17,222 bases of DNA from Candidatus Eiseniibacteriota bacterium (GTDB lineage Bacteria > Arandabacterota > Arandabacteria > JAGLYR01): NCBI GenBank assembly GCA_023132135.1, contig JAGLYR010000204.1, positions 1-17,222 on the forward strand, read 5' to 3'. Positions 1-6,138 of the stretch are shown piece after piece (position 1 is the stretch's first letter; each line of letters opens with the position of its first letter). The position numbers and the translations under genes were made by a program. The notes beneath the pieces were generated by a model. It worked only from the letters and a program-made list of their open reading frames with translations, ran no database searches and had not been told where the DNA came from.

Positions 1-11
1 GGAAATAGGGC

Positions 12-29
12 AGAATTCCGCAGGCTAAA
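12..29 (-). repeat. Degenerate CTAGCCTG-type element
   Basis: AGAATTCCGCAGGCTAA resembles the reverse complement of the CTAGCCTGGGTTATTCA element found at 4361 and 6141, sharing GAAT and CAGGCTA with a similar spacing. On the minus strand it carries a TAG, as the intact copies do, so it may mark the 3' end of a gene outside the window. The match is imperfect and could be chance. Confidence 0.35.
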
Positions 30-140
30 CGGTGACGTGGCGAGTGCGGGAGTGCGAGAGGCGAAAGTAGAAAGGTAACCGGGGTGAAGGTGGAGTATTC
101 GGTGTAAGACTTGGCGTTTCACCTTTCACCTTTCTCCTTC

Positions 141-242
141 CACCCGACACCGTGTTCATCCCGCGGGGCCCTCAATACCATGGACAACTCTTGCTGCCCG
201 GATTACTATGCAGACCACATAGTTGCGGCGCCGATTTGCTGA
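141..242 (+). repeat. Dispersed intergenic repeat, copy 1
   Basis: This shares two exact blocks with 4436-4512: CACCCGACACCGTGT (141-155) and CCGCGGGGCCCTCAAT (161-176). Both sit at the same 20-base offset in the two copies. TTGCTGCCC (191-199) follows. Copy 1 carries extra bases after that, including a CTATG...CATAG stem near 207-221, before the similarity resumes at TTGCGG and GCTGA. It lies about 90 bases upstream of the FmdB-type gene. Function is unknown; it could be a small mobile repeat or a shared control element. Confidence 0.8.
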
Positions 243-332
243 ATCCTTTCCACAGCTGTTATGTCTAATGTATTGAGTCGAAAGCTCGAAAGCAGGTTGG
301 AAGCAGGATCTCATTTCATGGAGTGACGGATT

Positions 333-515
333 ATGCCGCTGTACGAGTACGAATGCAACAAATGCGGGAACAAGTTCGAGTATCTGCAGGGGCACAATGA
401 GACGGATGTCCGGATTGTGTGCCCGAAGTGTGACTCCGAGAACGTGAATAAGATTTTCTCCATCTTCTCGACGACCGGGTGTGGCGGTTGCGGGACACCG
501 TCGTCATTTGGGTGA
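333..515 (+). CDS. FmdB family zinc ribbon protein
   Basis: This is a 60-residue protein with the canonical FmdB/CxxC opening M-P-L-Y-E-Y-x-C-x-x-C. Cys8/Cys11 and Cys30/Cys33 form two CxxC knuckles expected to bind one zinc or iron. A third pair, Cys50 and Cys53, lies in a Gly/Cys-rich tail. The family was named after a putative regulator of a formamidase gene, but the biochemical role of most members is unknown, so no specific target is claimed. The start is supported by GGAG (320-323) nine bases upstream. The next gene follows after 51 bases on the same strand and is probably co-transcribed. The terminal TGA is followed by one codon and a TAG, so it is an ordinary stop. Confidence 0.9.
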   Translation: MPLYEYECNKCGNKFEYLQGHNETDVRIVCPKCDSENVNKIFSIFSTTGCGGCGTPSSFG

Positions 516-566
516 CGGTAGCCAGTGGGGAGCCGTGCGCTCCGCCCTAGACAGAGGTAAACATAG

Positions 567-929
567 ATGAAAGACGGTTGGATCATCCTGGCATTCCTTG
601 CCATCTGGTTCGTGGGGATGCGGTTCGTGTTGCCGAAGCTGGGAGTTCCCACGTGAATGTCCGGTGCCTGCTCCCCGGGCGGGGAGCCAACCCGGATGAG
701 TGTCGAGGGATCTCCGGAGGGCCGGAGCCTTCTGGTGGACGTCGAGGCGATGCTGAGAAGTGATCGGATCGACGAGGCCAGGGCGACACTCGAGAATCTT
801 CGGGACCCGGTACTGATTAGGGACTGGAGAATCAACAGAGTCAGAGAGGTTCTGGCTGGGGAGCCGTCCCAGCCCGCGTTGGACGAGGCGGCAGATCTCC
901 TGGCTCGGACAATAGAGGAAACAAACTAG
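567..929 (+). CDS. Candidate selenoprotein: one membrane helix, then U-x4-C motif (in-frame UGA at 654-656)
   Basis: Read through a single in-frame UGA, this gives about 120 residues. Residues 1-29 are one hydrophobic helix ending LPKLGVPT. Residue 30 is the UGA. Then come MSGAC (Cys35) and an Arg/Glu-rich, probably helical region (about 50-120) ending at TAG. GAGG (554-557) precedes the ATG by nine bases. UGA followed four residues later by Cys looks like a redox U-x4-C site, and a SECIS-like hairpin follows at the expected distance. The rival reading is a 29-residue membrane peptide plus a separate downstream gene. That second gene could start at ATG 657, directly after the stop with GGGAG at 641-645, or at ATG 696 with GGGGAG at 681-686, giving 77 residues. 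I prefer selenocysteine because the frame, the GVPT-U-MSGAC context and the hairpin agree. No homologue was checked. Confidence 0.65.
661..695 (+). promoter_or_regulatory. SECIS-like hairpin just downstream of the in-frame UGA
   Basis: A perfect 7-bp upper stem, GCTCCCC (670-676) with GGGGAGC (681-687), carries a four-base loop GGGC (677-680). A lower 4-bp stem pairs CCGG (661-664) with CCGG (692-695). An unpaired T669 sits directly 5' of the upper stem. The loop begins 21 bases after the UGA and starts with GG. Known bacterial SECIS elements lie immediately 3' of the UGA, with a small G-containing apical loop at about this distance. The same bases also contain a possible ribosome-binding site for ATG 696, which is the competing explanation. 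Confidence 0.55.
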
Positions 930-931
930 AC

Positions 932-1064
932 CGCGTTTCTCGCCCTATTTCCTACTGTCTATTTCCTATTTCCCTACTTGGTTTCCGCCCCTCCACAAGC
1001 CTCTGGCTCCTCCCGGGGCGAGGAAGTAGGAAATAGAATGTAGGAAATAGAAAATAGGGACGCG
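932..1064. terminator. Long imperfect inverted repeat between convergent genes, with GGAAATAG iterations
   Basis: The left arm (about 932-991) carries CCTATTTCCTA, CTATTTCCTATTTCCCTAC and CCGCCCC. The right arm (about 1015-1064) is its imperfect reverse complement, with GGGGCG, GTAGGAAATAG repeated and AATAGGGACGCG. The loop is about 23 bases. It lies between the candidate selenoprotein (+) and the fumarase beta gene (-). A bidirectional terminator is the simplest reading, but the iterated GGAAATAG units suggest a repeat family. There is no clean run of T after either arm. Confidence 0.5.
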
Positions 1065-1078
1065 TAGCGAGAGCGCAG

Positions 1079-1112
1079 CAGGGATCCCTGAATAACCCAG
1101 ACTAAGGCTAGA
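1079..1112 (-). repeat. CTAGCCTG/GGTTATTCA stop-codon element, fumarase copy
   Basis: On the minus strand this reads CTAGCCT, then TAGTCTGGGTTATTCA. It is a variant of the exact 17-mer at 4361 and 6141 with a six-base insertion. The first TAG (1110-1108) is the stop codon of the fumarase beta gene. It is followed by a perfect 12-bp palindrome CAGGGATCCCTG (1079-1090). Confidence 0.6.
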
Positions 1113-1689
1113 TCTTGCCGATCAGTTTTTTATACTCCGCCTCCGATTTCGCAAGAATCTCGTCATGCAATGAATTCCCATGGCTATCCATGGTCACCAC
1201 GGCTGGGAATGCGTCTACCTCGATTACCCACATGGCTTCGGGCGTTCCGAATTCCTCCAGTTTGTGAACACCCTGGACCTTTTTCACACTCCGGGCGAGA
1301 ATCACAGCGAGTCCTCCGATGGCGTGGAGATACACGCACCCGAACTTCCCACAGGCTTCCAGGGTGCGGCCTGCCATCCCGCCCTTGCCGATGATTCCCC
1401 GAACACCGAACTTCTCGATGATGTCAGCCTCGTAGGGTTCTTCCCGGATGCTGGTCGTCGGTCCGGCGGCGACAAAGGAGTACGTGCCGTTGTCCTTCCT
1501 CACCACCGGTCCGCAGTGGTAGATCATGCCACCCTTGAGAACCTCACGGACCTCGTCGGCGGATTCCTCGACCATGTACTTGTGGGCTGTGTCCCGGCCC
1601 GTGATCATCACGCCCGTGACAGCGACCTCGTCTCCGACCTTCAGCTTCCGGATATCCTCCTCGGATGCGGGCAAGCGGATCTCAATCAT
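1108..1689 (-). CDS. Fumarate hydratase (class I, two-subunit), beta subunit
   Basis: This 193-residue protein matches the C-terminal swivelling domain of class I iron-sulfur hydro-lyases (fumarase/tartrate dehydratase). Family landmarks are the opening KLKVGDEVAVTGVMITGRD with AHK just after, then YHCGPVV, and AAGPTTS with IIGKGGM following. With the alpha subunit it interconverts fumarate and malate in the TCA cycle. Length is normal for the separate beta chain. Its ATG overlaps the end of the alpha gene by eight bases, so the two are translated together, and a purine-rich GGAAGGGAAGG precedes it. The stop TAG lies inside a repeat element. A tartrate dehydratase or other organic-acid hydratase cannot be excluded by sequence alone, but fumarase is the commonest role. 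Confidence 0.93.
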   Translation of the reverse strand: MIEIRLPASEEDIRKLKVGDEVAVTGVMITGRDTAHKYMVEESADEVREVLKGGMIYHCGPVVRKDNGTYSFVAAGPTTSIREEPYEADIIEKFGVRGIIGKGGMAGRTLEACGKFGCVYLHAIGGLAVILARSVKKVQGVHKLEEFGTPEAMWVIEVDAFPAVVTMDSHGNSLHDEILAKSEAEYKKLIGKI

Positions 1690-2551
1690 AGGATACCTTC
1701 CCTTCCTTCAGGATCATCGATGCCCGGCGGTAGGCCCAGCAGATGTAGCTCACGGAAACGAAGTAACAGGCCGGAAGGCGGTGACGCGTCCCGATCTTGA
1801 CCCCCAGCACCGTGGTCTTGCCGCCGAATCCCATGGGGCCTATGCCCAGCTCGTTCAGCTCTCTGTAGAGTCGATCCTCGAGTTCGGCCAGGAGGGAATC
1901 GGGATTCCTGTCGTCCAGAGCCCGGAAGAGCTGTTCCTTGGATTCGAGGAAGGCCGTTCCCCGGTCTCCACCAATTCCGAGACCGATGGTTCCGGGACCG
2001 CACCCCTTGCCCTGGGCTTGGAAGACCGCATCGATGGCGCACCGGCGGACGCCTTCAAGATCCCTTCCGGCGCCAAGGTTCGAATCCGGGAGCTTGTACT
2101 GCGCTCCGACGTTCTCCGAACCGCCGCCCTTGAGCATCAGGCGGATACTGAGACCGGGTTTTTCCCCCTGGTCGAAGTGGATGTAGGGCAGACCGTTTCC
2201 AATATTGTTGCCGGAGTTCTTGCCGGTTACGGGATCCACGGCGTTGGGTCTCAGGTAGTACCTGGCCGTGGCATCTGCTGTGGCTTCCAGGATCGCGTCC
2301 TGAATGGCCTTCTGCCGGTACTCGGGGCCATAGTGAACGTAGAAAACCAGGGTGCCCGTGTCCTGGCAGATGGGCGTGGAGGTCTTCTCGGCCTCGGTCG
2401 CGTTCTCCAGCATTTTCAGAAGCGTGGAGCCAGCGGAGCTGCTCTTGCCCTCCCGAACGGCCGCATCCTCCATAGCCTTGCGAACGTCCTCGGGCAAGAT
2501 GGTTGATGCCCGGCGGATGAGCTCGAGGAAGTGTTCCGAAAGTTTCTGCAT
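1682..2551 (-). CDS. Fumarate hydratase (class I, two-subunit), alpha subunit
   Basis: This 289-residue protein is the catalytic iron-sulfur subunit of class I fumarase. Three Cys regions expected to ligate a labile 4Fe-4S cluster are visible: ICQDTG (about Cys62), GCGPGTIGLGIGG (about Cys184), and the C-terminal LPACYF/ICWAYR pair (about Cys262 and Cys271). Such clusters are oxygen-sensitive, which suits an anaerobe. The start is well supported: CCGGAGGAGGGGG directly precedes the ATG, and a TTGACA-N17-TACAAT promoter lies about 50-80 bases upstream. It is first in a two-gene operon with the beta subunit. Length is typical of the family, and every expected motif is present. Confidence 0.95.
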   Translation of the reverse strand: MQKLSEHFLELIRRASTILPEDVRKAMEDAAVREGKSSSAGSTLLKMLENATEAEKTSTPICQDTGTLVFYVHYGPEYRQKAIQDAILEATADATARYYLRPNAVDPVTGKNSGNNIGNGLPYIHFDQGEKPGLSIRLMLKGGGSENVGAQYKLPDSNLGAGRDLEGVRRCAIDAVFQAQGKGCGPGTIGLGIGGDRGTAFLESKEQLFRALDDRNPDSLLAELEDRLYRELNELGIGPMGFGGKTTVLGVKIGTRHRLPACYFVSVSYICWAYRRASMILKEGKVSYD

Positions 2552-2604
2552 CCCCCTCCTCCGGTTGTGATTGTGTGATTCTCAATAGTACACTGCAACC
2601 AGGC

Positions 2605-2633
2605 ATTGTATGAATCCACGAGCACGGTGTCAA
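2605..2633 (-). promoter_or_regulatory. Sigma-70 promoter for the fumarase operon
   Basis: On the minus strand, TTGACA (2633-2628) is followed after exactly 17 bases by TACAAT (2610-2605), only one base from the full consensus. Transcription would start near 2598, giving a leader of about 45-50 bases before the fumarase alpha ATG. Confidence 0.75.
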
Positions 2634-2648
2634 TGCGTGTGTGGGAGT

Positions 2649-2698
2649 ACCGGCGGTTGGGCGAAAGGGCCCTTTCCCCTTGTCAAACCACCGCCGGT
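2649..2698. promoter_or_regulatory. Dyad overlapping the mscS promoter
   Basis: ACCGGCGGT (2649-2657) is perfectly complementary to ACCGCCGGT (2690-2698). Between them is a second perfect 14-bp palindrome, GAAAGGGCCCTTTC (2663-2676). The right arm lies in the spacer of the proposed mscS promoter, so the dyad could be an operator or a DNA cruciform rather than a transcript hairpin. Confidence 0.5.
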
Positions 2699-2707
2699 CC
2701 GTAGAAT
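2680..2707 (+). promoter_or_regulatory. Sigma-70 promoter for mscS
   Basis: TTGTCA (2680-2685) and TAGAAT (2702-2707) each match the consensus hexamers at five of six positions, with a 16-base spacer. The predicted start near 2714 leaves a leader of about 80 bases before the mscS ATG. Confidence 0.55.
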
Positions 2708-2795
2708 GTCCTCTGTCTCAGCACAACGGGACCAGACTTGGCCAGGGATAGAGCGGGGCCTGCCTCGCACAAACAGGTGAGAAAGGAGAATGGGC

Positions 2796-3605
2796 ATGAA
2801 CTGGATGGAGACTGCAACAGGGCTGATAACCCAGTGGGGTCTGAAGGTGGTCGGCGCCATTGCTGTGCTGGTCATCGGAAGTATGGTGGCCAAGGGTATC
2901 CGGAGCGGAGTCCGAAAGGGGCTGGCCAAGCGGTCGGTGGATGAGACGTTGATCCCATTCACCTCGGGAATGGTCTACTACCTTGTCATGGCGTTCGTGG
3001 TGGTATCGATGCTGGGGTTGTTCGGAATCCAGACCGGTTCCATCATTGCCGTACTCGGCGCCGTAGCTTTTGCCGTCGGTCTGGCGCTCCAGGGAACGCT
3101 GGCCAATTTCGCAGCGGGAGTCATGCTCCTGGTTTTCCGCCCCTTCAGGGTCGGCGACTATGTGAATGTAGGGGGGACCGCCGGTTCCGTCCAGTCGGTG
3201 GGGATTTTCGCGACGACGCTGAACACGCCGGACAACGTCCGCATCATCGTTCCCAACGGATCCATCTACGGACAGACCATCAAGAACTATGCGGCCAACG
3301 ATACCCGCCGGAACGACATGGTTGTCGGGATTTCCTACTCGGACGATATCGGTAAAGCCATCGACATCATCAACCGCGTAATCGCCGCCGACGATCGCGC
3401 CCTGAAGGATCCGGAGCCGACCGTCGCCGTGAGCGAGATGGCCGATTCCTCCATCAATCTCGTGGTCCGGCCCTGGTGCAAGAAAGAGGACTACTGGGCC
3501 CTGCGGTTCGACCTCACGCGGAAGATGAAGGAAGAACTGGAGGCCGCGGGTTGTTCCATACCGTTCCCGCAGCAGGACGTGCATCTTTTCAAGGAATCTG
3601 CGTAA
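2796..3605 (+). CDS. mscS: Small-conductance mechanosensitive channel, MscS family
   Basis: This 269-residue inner-membrane channel opens under membrane tension to release solutes during hypo-osmotic shock. It has the classic MscS core: N-terminal hydrophobic helices, then the Gly/Ala-rich pore helix (about residues 85-105, AVGLALQGTLANFAAG), followed directly by LLVFRPFRVGDYV and the cytosolic beta domain with IIVPNGSIYG. Its length is close to the minimal E. coli-type MscS. An ATG also occurs two codons upstream, at 2790. The start at 2796 is preferred because AAAGGAG (2782-2788) lies seven bases before it but only one base before 2790. It is transcribed divergently from the fumarase operon. 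The lipoprotein gene downstream may be read from the same transcript. Confidence 0.95.
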   Translation: MNWMETATGLITQWGLKVVGAIAVLVIGSMVAKGIRSGVRKGLAKRSVDETLIPFTSGMVYYLVMAFVVVSMLGLFGIQTGSIIAVLGAVAFAVGLALQGTLANFAAGVMLLVFRPFRVGDYVNVGGTAGSVQSVGIFATTLNTPDNVRIIVPNGSIYGQTIKNYAANDTRRNDMVVGISYSDDIGKAIDIINRVIAADDRALKDPEPTVAVSEMADSSINLVVRPWCKKEDYWALRFDLTRKMKEELEAAGCSIPFPQQDVHLFKESA

Positions 3606-3746
3606 TCTGTGGATTCCACGAAAGATCCGGCCCCAGTTTGACGATTCTCAGGGGACAGGGTCTATGCCTCATTGCTCTGCCTGGATCATGCCCTCGCCCG
3701 AATCCTGGGCTTGTGCATGATCTGGGCCGGAGGAGTCGTTAGTCAC

Positions 3747-4364
3747 ATGACGCCGCGGTGGAAGTGTATTGTTCTGTCCGTTCTGGTCCTTGCTTTCGGC
3801 GCAGGGATCTTCGGTTGCTCTGGCCCGCGCCCCTTCAGCAATCTCGACCTGGCGCGAAACCGGGCCCAGTTGGAATCTATTCAGTTCCACCTGTCCTCCA
3901 GAATCGTACTCTCCCGCAAGATTGCCGCCAGCGAGTATTCGGTGGTCTCCTCGGAACACGTTATCAAGAGTGTCCGGGGGATGAAGATCGTCGAGGTGGA
4001 ACTCGAGAAGGGAACATGCGGGGTTGCCGTTGGTACAGCCGGGGACACCCTTCTGGTCAGCTTTGAGCCTGCGATGGGAGGCCGGGAACGGTGTCTCCGC
4101 TTTGTCCCGGATACCCGGCCGGTCTCCGGCGACGAACCGGCCTCGTACGTACTGGAAACGGATGGCTCGGGCCTTGTGATGTACATGGGGGAATCCTGGG
4201 AGCTGGCTGAGTATCATGCGAAGCGCAGTGTCTACGAGCGCCTGGATGCCGTCGACCGGGTTGTTCGAACCGCGATCAGTCGCCCGCGGCTTCTGGTCAA
4301 GAGTGAAACCTCAAAGATCTTCGACAAGAGAAGCCGGGTTCTGCCGGGCAGAACAGTAAACTAG
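3747..4364 (+). CDS. Predicted lipoprotein of unknown function
   Basis: This protein has 205 residues from the chosen start. It begins with a short basic stretch (TPRWK) and a hydrophobic segment ending IFGC at Cys24, a slightly atypical lipobox (Phe at -2), so it is probably lipid-anchored outside the inner membrane. The mature part (about 25-205) is a soluble mixed alpha/beta domain with two further Cys residues in the middle; I do not recognise a family. The frame is open upstream to an ATG at 3672. The start at 3747 is preferred because the signal peptide begins there and GGAGGAG (3729-3735) precedes it. It lies 141 bases after mscS on the same strand. Its TAG stop lies in a CTAGCCTGGGTTATTCA element. 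Confidence 0.7.
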   Translation: MTPRWKCIVLSVLVLAFGAGIFGCSGPRPFSNLDLARNRAQLESIQFHLSSRIVLSRKIAASEYSVVSSEHVIKSVRGMKIVEVELEKGTCGVAVGTAGDTLLVSFEPAMGGRERCLRFVPDTRPVSGDEPASYVLETDGSGLVMYMGESWELAEYHAKRSVYERLDAVDRVVRTAISRPRLLVKSETSKIFDKRSRVLPGRTVN

Positions 4365-4377
4365 CCTGGGTTATTCA
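4361..4377 (+). repeat. CTAGCCTGGGTTATTCA stop-codon element (exact copy)
   Basis: This 17-mer is identical to the reverse complement of 6141-6157. Its TAG (4362-4364) is the stop codon of the lipoprotein gene. Related forms end the fumarase beta gene and the MATE gene. Confidence 0.8.
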
Positions 4378-4435
4378 TGGAGAGCGCAAGCGGGGGACAG
4401 CAGTATTCCCCAATCCCAGTCGCTTGTCACCCTTT

Positions 4436-4512
4436 CACCCGACACCGTGTCTATGCCGCGGGGCCCTCAATGCACAACCTTTGCTGCCCCGATCACTTGC
4501 GGTCTCCGCTGA
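4436..4512 (+). repeat. Dispersed intergenic repeat, copy 2
   Basis: This is the second copy of the repeat at 141-242. The blocks CACCCGACACCGTGT (4436-4450), CCGCGGGGCCCTCAAT (4456-4471) and TTGCTGCCC (4481-4489) are exact. The spacing between the first two is unchanged, and about five bases are missing before the third. Same orientation as copy 1. It lies about 195 bases upstream of the MATE gene. Confidence 0.8.
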
Positions 4513-4518
4513 CTCAGG

Positions 4519-4556
4519 CTGGTGAGAAATGTAGACTAGCCTGCATTTCTCACCAG
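4519..4556. repeat. 38-bp near-perfect palindrome centred on CTAG
   Basis: CTGGTGAGAAATG (4519-4531) is perfectly complementary to CATTTCTCACCAG (4544-4556). The inner twelve bases are also symmetric apart from two mismatched positions, centred on CTAG (4536-4539). The right half begins CTAGCCTG, the same core as the stop-codon elements. It would form a strong hairpin upstream of the MATE gene. Confidence 0.75.
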
Positions 4557-4707
4557 TTGGCGGGAACCTGAAATACCGAACTTTCTGGATTCCATCCGGT
4601 CTGTCCTGCAGTATACTCACCCGATTGTACCTGTTCCGGTTTCAATCCGTCGAAATACCTGGTCCTCAGTCTCGGCGTCGGCATTGCCGCTTGCCACTGG
4701 TTGATCT

Positions 4708-6138
4708 ATGGATACCACGCATACCGCTCTGCGGGGCGAAAAGGGCTCATACACCCAGGTTCTCGACCTGGCTTATCCAGTGGTCCTGAGCATGCTGTCG
4801 TGGACCGTCCTGTGGACGGTGGACACCATGTTCGTGGGTCGGTTGGGTACGGCCGAGCAGGGAGCCGTGGGGTTTGCCGGGGCGCTGACCTGGACCATGA
4901 TGACGTTGGTGACGGGCACCATGATCGGCGTCCAGATCTACGTGGCCCAGCACGTTGGAAGGAAGGAATATGCCAGATGCGGGGAGATCTGCTGGCAGGG
5001 TATCTACCTGGCCCTTGTGGCGGCTCTCCCCATCATGGCGATCGGAGTCTGGGGCGGGGGACTCGTCAGAGTCTTCGGCGTTGCTCCGGAGCTCGAGCCC
5101 CATGCCTGCGTCTATTTCCGCATCCGGCTGGCCGGCGCTTGGTTCGTTTTCCTGACCTTCGTCTGCGAGAATTTTTTCCGCGGGGTGGGAGACACCAAGA
5201 CGCCGATGAAAATCGCCATTTTCGCCAGCGCGTTGAACATCGTCCTTGACTACGGGCTCATCTTCGGCAAGTTGGGATTGCCCCGGATGGAGGTGGCCGG
5301 AGCCGCGCTTGCGACCGTGATCACGACAGTCATCCAGGCGGGCATCTGCCTGTTGGTCCTCTTCAGGAAGAGAACATTTCGTGATCGGTTCCGCACGTTG
5401 CCCGTGCGGCGTCTGGATCCCGGCCAGCTCAGGAACATCATAAAGATCGGTGGGCCGGTAGGTATCCAGTGGTTCCTGGATATGGGGTCATGGGCCATCT
5501 TCACGGCCCTGGTTGCCCGGTTGGGCGCGGTGCAGGCCGCAGCCAACCAGATCGCGATTACGCTGCTCCACGTCTCTTTCATGCCGGGGCATGCAATCTC
5601 GATGGCTGTGACGACACTGGTCGGTCAGTATCTGGGCGCGGGCGATAGGCCCGCCGCCCGCAGGAGCGCCGCCAACTCGCTGCGGGTCGCGGTGCTGTTC
5701 ATGGGAATGATGGGGCTGGTGTTCTACGTGTTACGGAGACCCCTTGTCCGGGCCTTCAACCCGGACCCGGCCGTCATCGACATCGGGGCCAATCTGCTGA
5801 TCTTCGCCGCGGTTTTCCAGATCTTCGACGCCGCGGCACTGGTCGCGGGAGGAATCCTCCGGGGGGCGGGCGATACCCGTGTCCCGGCGGCGATCCAGAT
5901 TGTGCTGGCCTACCTTCTCTTCCTTCCGGTGGCCTATGTCGCGATGGCAAGAAACGGATTCGGTGCGCTCGGGGGCTGGTTCGGGGCAACCGTCTACATC
6001 GTGGTTCTGGGCATTGTCCTGTACGCGCGGTATCGGCGAGGTGCATGGTCCCACCGCGTGCTGATCGGAGAGAAACCGGCCGAAGGCAAGCCCGCCATCC
6101 CGCCGGGCCCGGAGTGCATCGGGCCCACGACGGACTAG
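4708..6138 (+). CDS. MATE family multidrug/toxin efflux transporter
   Basis: This 476-residue, very hydrophobic protein has the length and pattern of a MATE (NorM/DinF-like) antiporter. It shows about twelve membrane helices in two related halves, an early ALRGEKGSYTQVLDLAYPVV region, and family signatures such as W-T-V-D-T-M-F-V-G-R-L-G and N-F-F-R-G-V-G-D-T-K-T-P-M. The second-half counterpart is G-G-I-L-R-G-A-G-D-T-R-V-P. These transporters export organic cations or metabolites using a Na+ or H+ gradient; the substrate cannot be told from sequence. The ATG at 4708 fits the usual N-terminus, though no strong ribosome-binding site precedes it. The basic, Pro-rich C-terminal tail (about 450-476) is cytosolic. 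Its TAG stop lies inside the palindromic element shared with the convergent gene. Confidence 0.93.
   Translation: MDTTHTALRGEKGSYTQVLDLAYPVVLSMLSWTVLWTVDTMFVGRLGTAEQGAVGFAGALTWTMMTLVTGTMIGVQIYVAQHVGRKEYARCGEICWQGIYLALVAALPIMAIGVWGGGLVRVFGVAPELEPHACVYFRIRLAGAWFVFLTFVCENFFRGVGDTKTPMKIAIFASALNIVLDYGLIFGKLGLPRMEVAGAALATVITTVIQAGICLLVLFRKRTFRDRFRTLPVRRLDPGQLRNIIKIGGPVGIQWFLDMGSWAIFTALVARLGAVQAAANQIAITLLHVSFMPGHAISMAVTTLVGQYLGAGDRPAARRSAANSLRVAVLFMGMMGLVFYVLRRPLVRAFNPDPAVIDIGANLLIFAAVFQIFDAAALVAGGILRGAGDTRVPAAIQIVLAYLLFLPVAYVAMARNGFGALGGWFGATVYIVVLGIVLYARYRRGAWSHRVLIGEKPAEGKPAIPPGPECIGPTTD

Larger units (their letters stand above)
1..332. other. Non-coding leader region upstream of the fmdB-type gene
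   Basis: I see no convincing gene here. The stretch holds a degenerate CTAGCCTG element near the left edge, a GGAAATAGGG string like those iterated at 932-1064, and an imperfect inverted repeat between about 70-90 (GAAAGGT, GGTGAAGG) and 121-134 (CCTTTCACCTTTC). It also holds copy 1 of a dispersed repeat at 141-242. No confident promoter hexamers were found for the gene at 333. Confidence 0.6.
4365..4707. other. Repeat-rich intergenic region upstream of the MATE gene
   Basis: No gene is supported here. The stretch contains the rest of a CTAGCCTG element, copy 2 of the dispersed repeat (4436-4512), a 38-bp near-perfect palindrome (4519-4556) and a possible -10 box TATACT (4612-4617). Only a poor -35 (ATTCCA, 4589-4594) sits at the right distance. 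Short open frames in this area are products of the palindrome, which reads similarly on both strands. Confidence 0.65.

Noticed and set aside
513-521. Possible UGA readthrough at the end of the FmdB-type gene
   Set aside because: The TGA is followed by CGG and then TAG, so readthrough would add only two residues, and the protein already has normal FmdB length.
1526-2506. Long plus-strand open frame (326 codons) opposite the fumarase genes
   Set aside because: It lies wholly antisense to well-supported fumarase subunits, shows no family motif, and has the composition expected of a GC-rich shadow frame.
2621-2640. Possible third copy of the dispersed repeat (CACGGTGTC)
   Set aside because: Only nine bases match the reverse complement and the flanking blocks are absent. 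The bases are better explained as the fumarase -35 region.
4377-4620. Short open frames on both strands encoding similar EKCRL...ISHQ peptides
   Set aside because: The similarity arises because both strands of the 38-bp palindrome read alike. No ribosome-binding sites or protein features are present.
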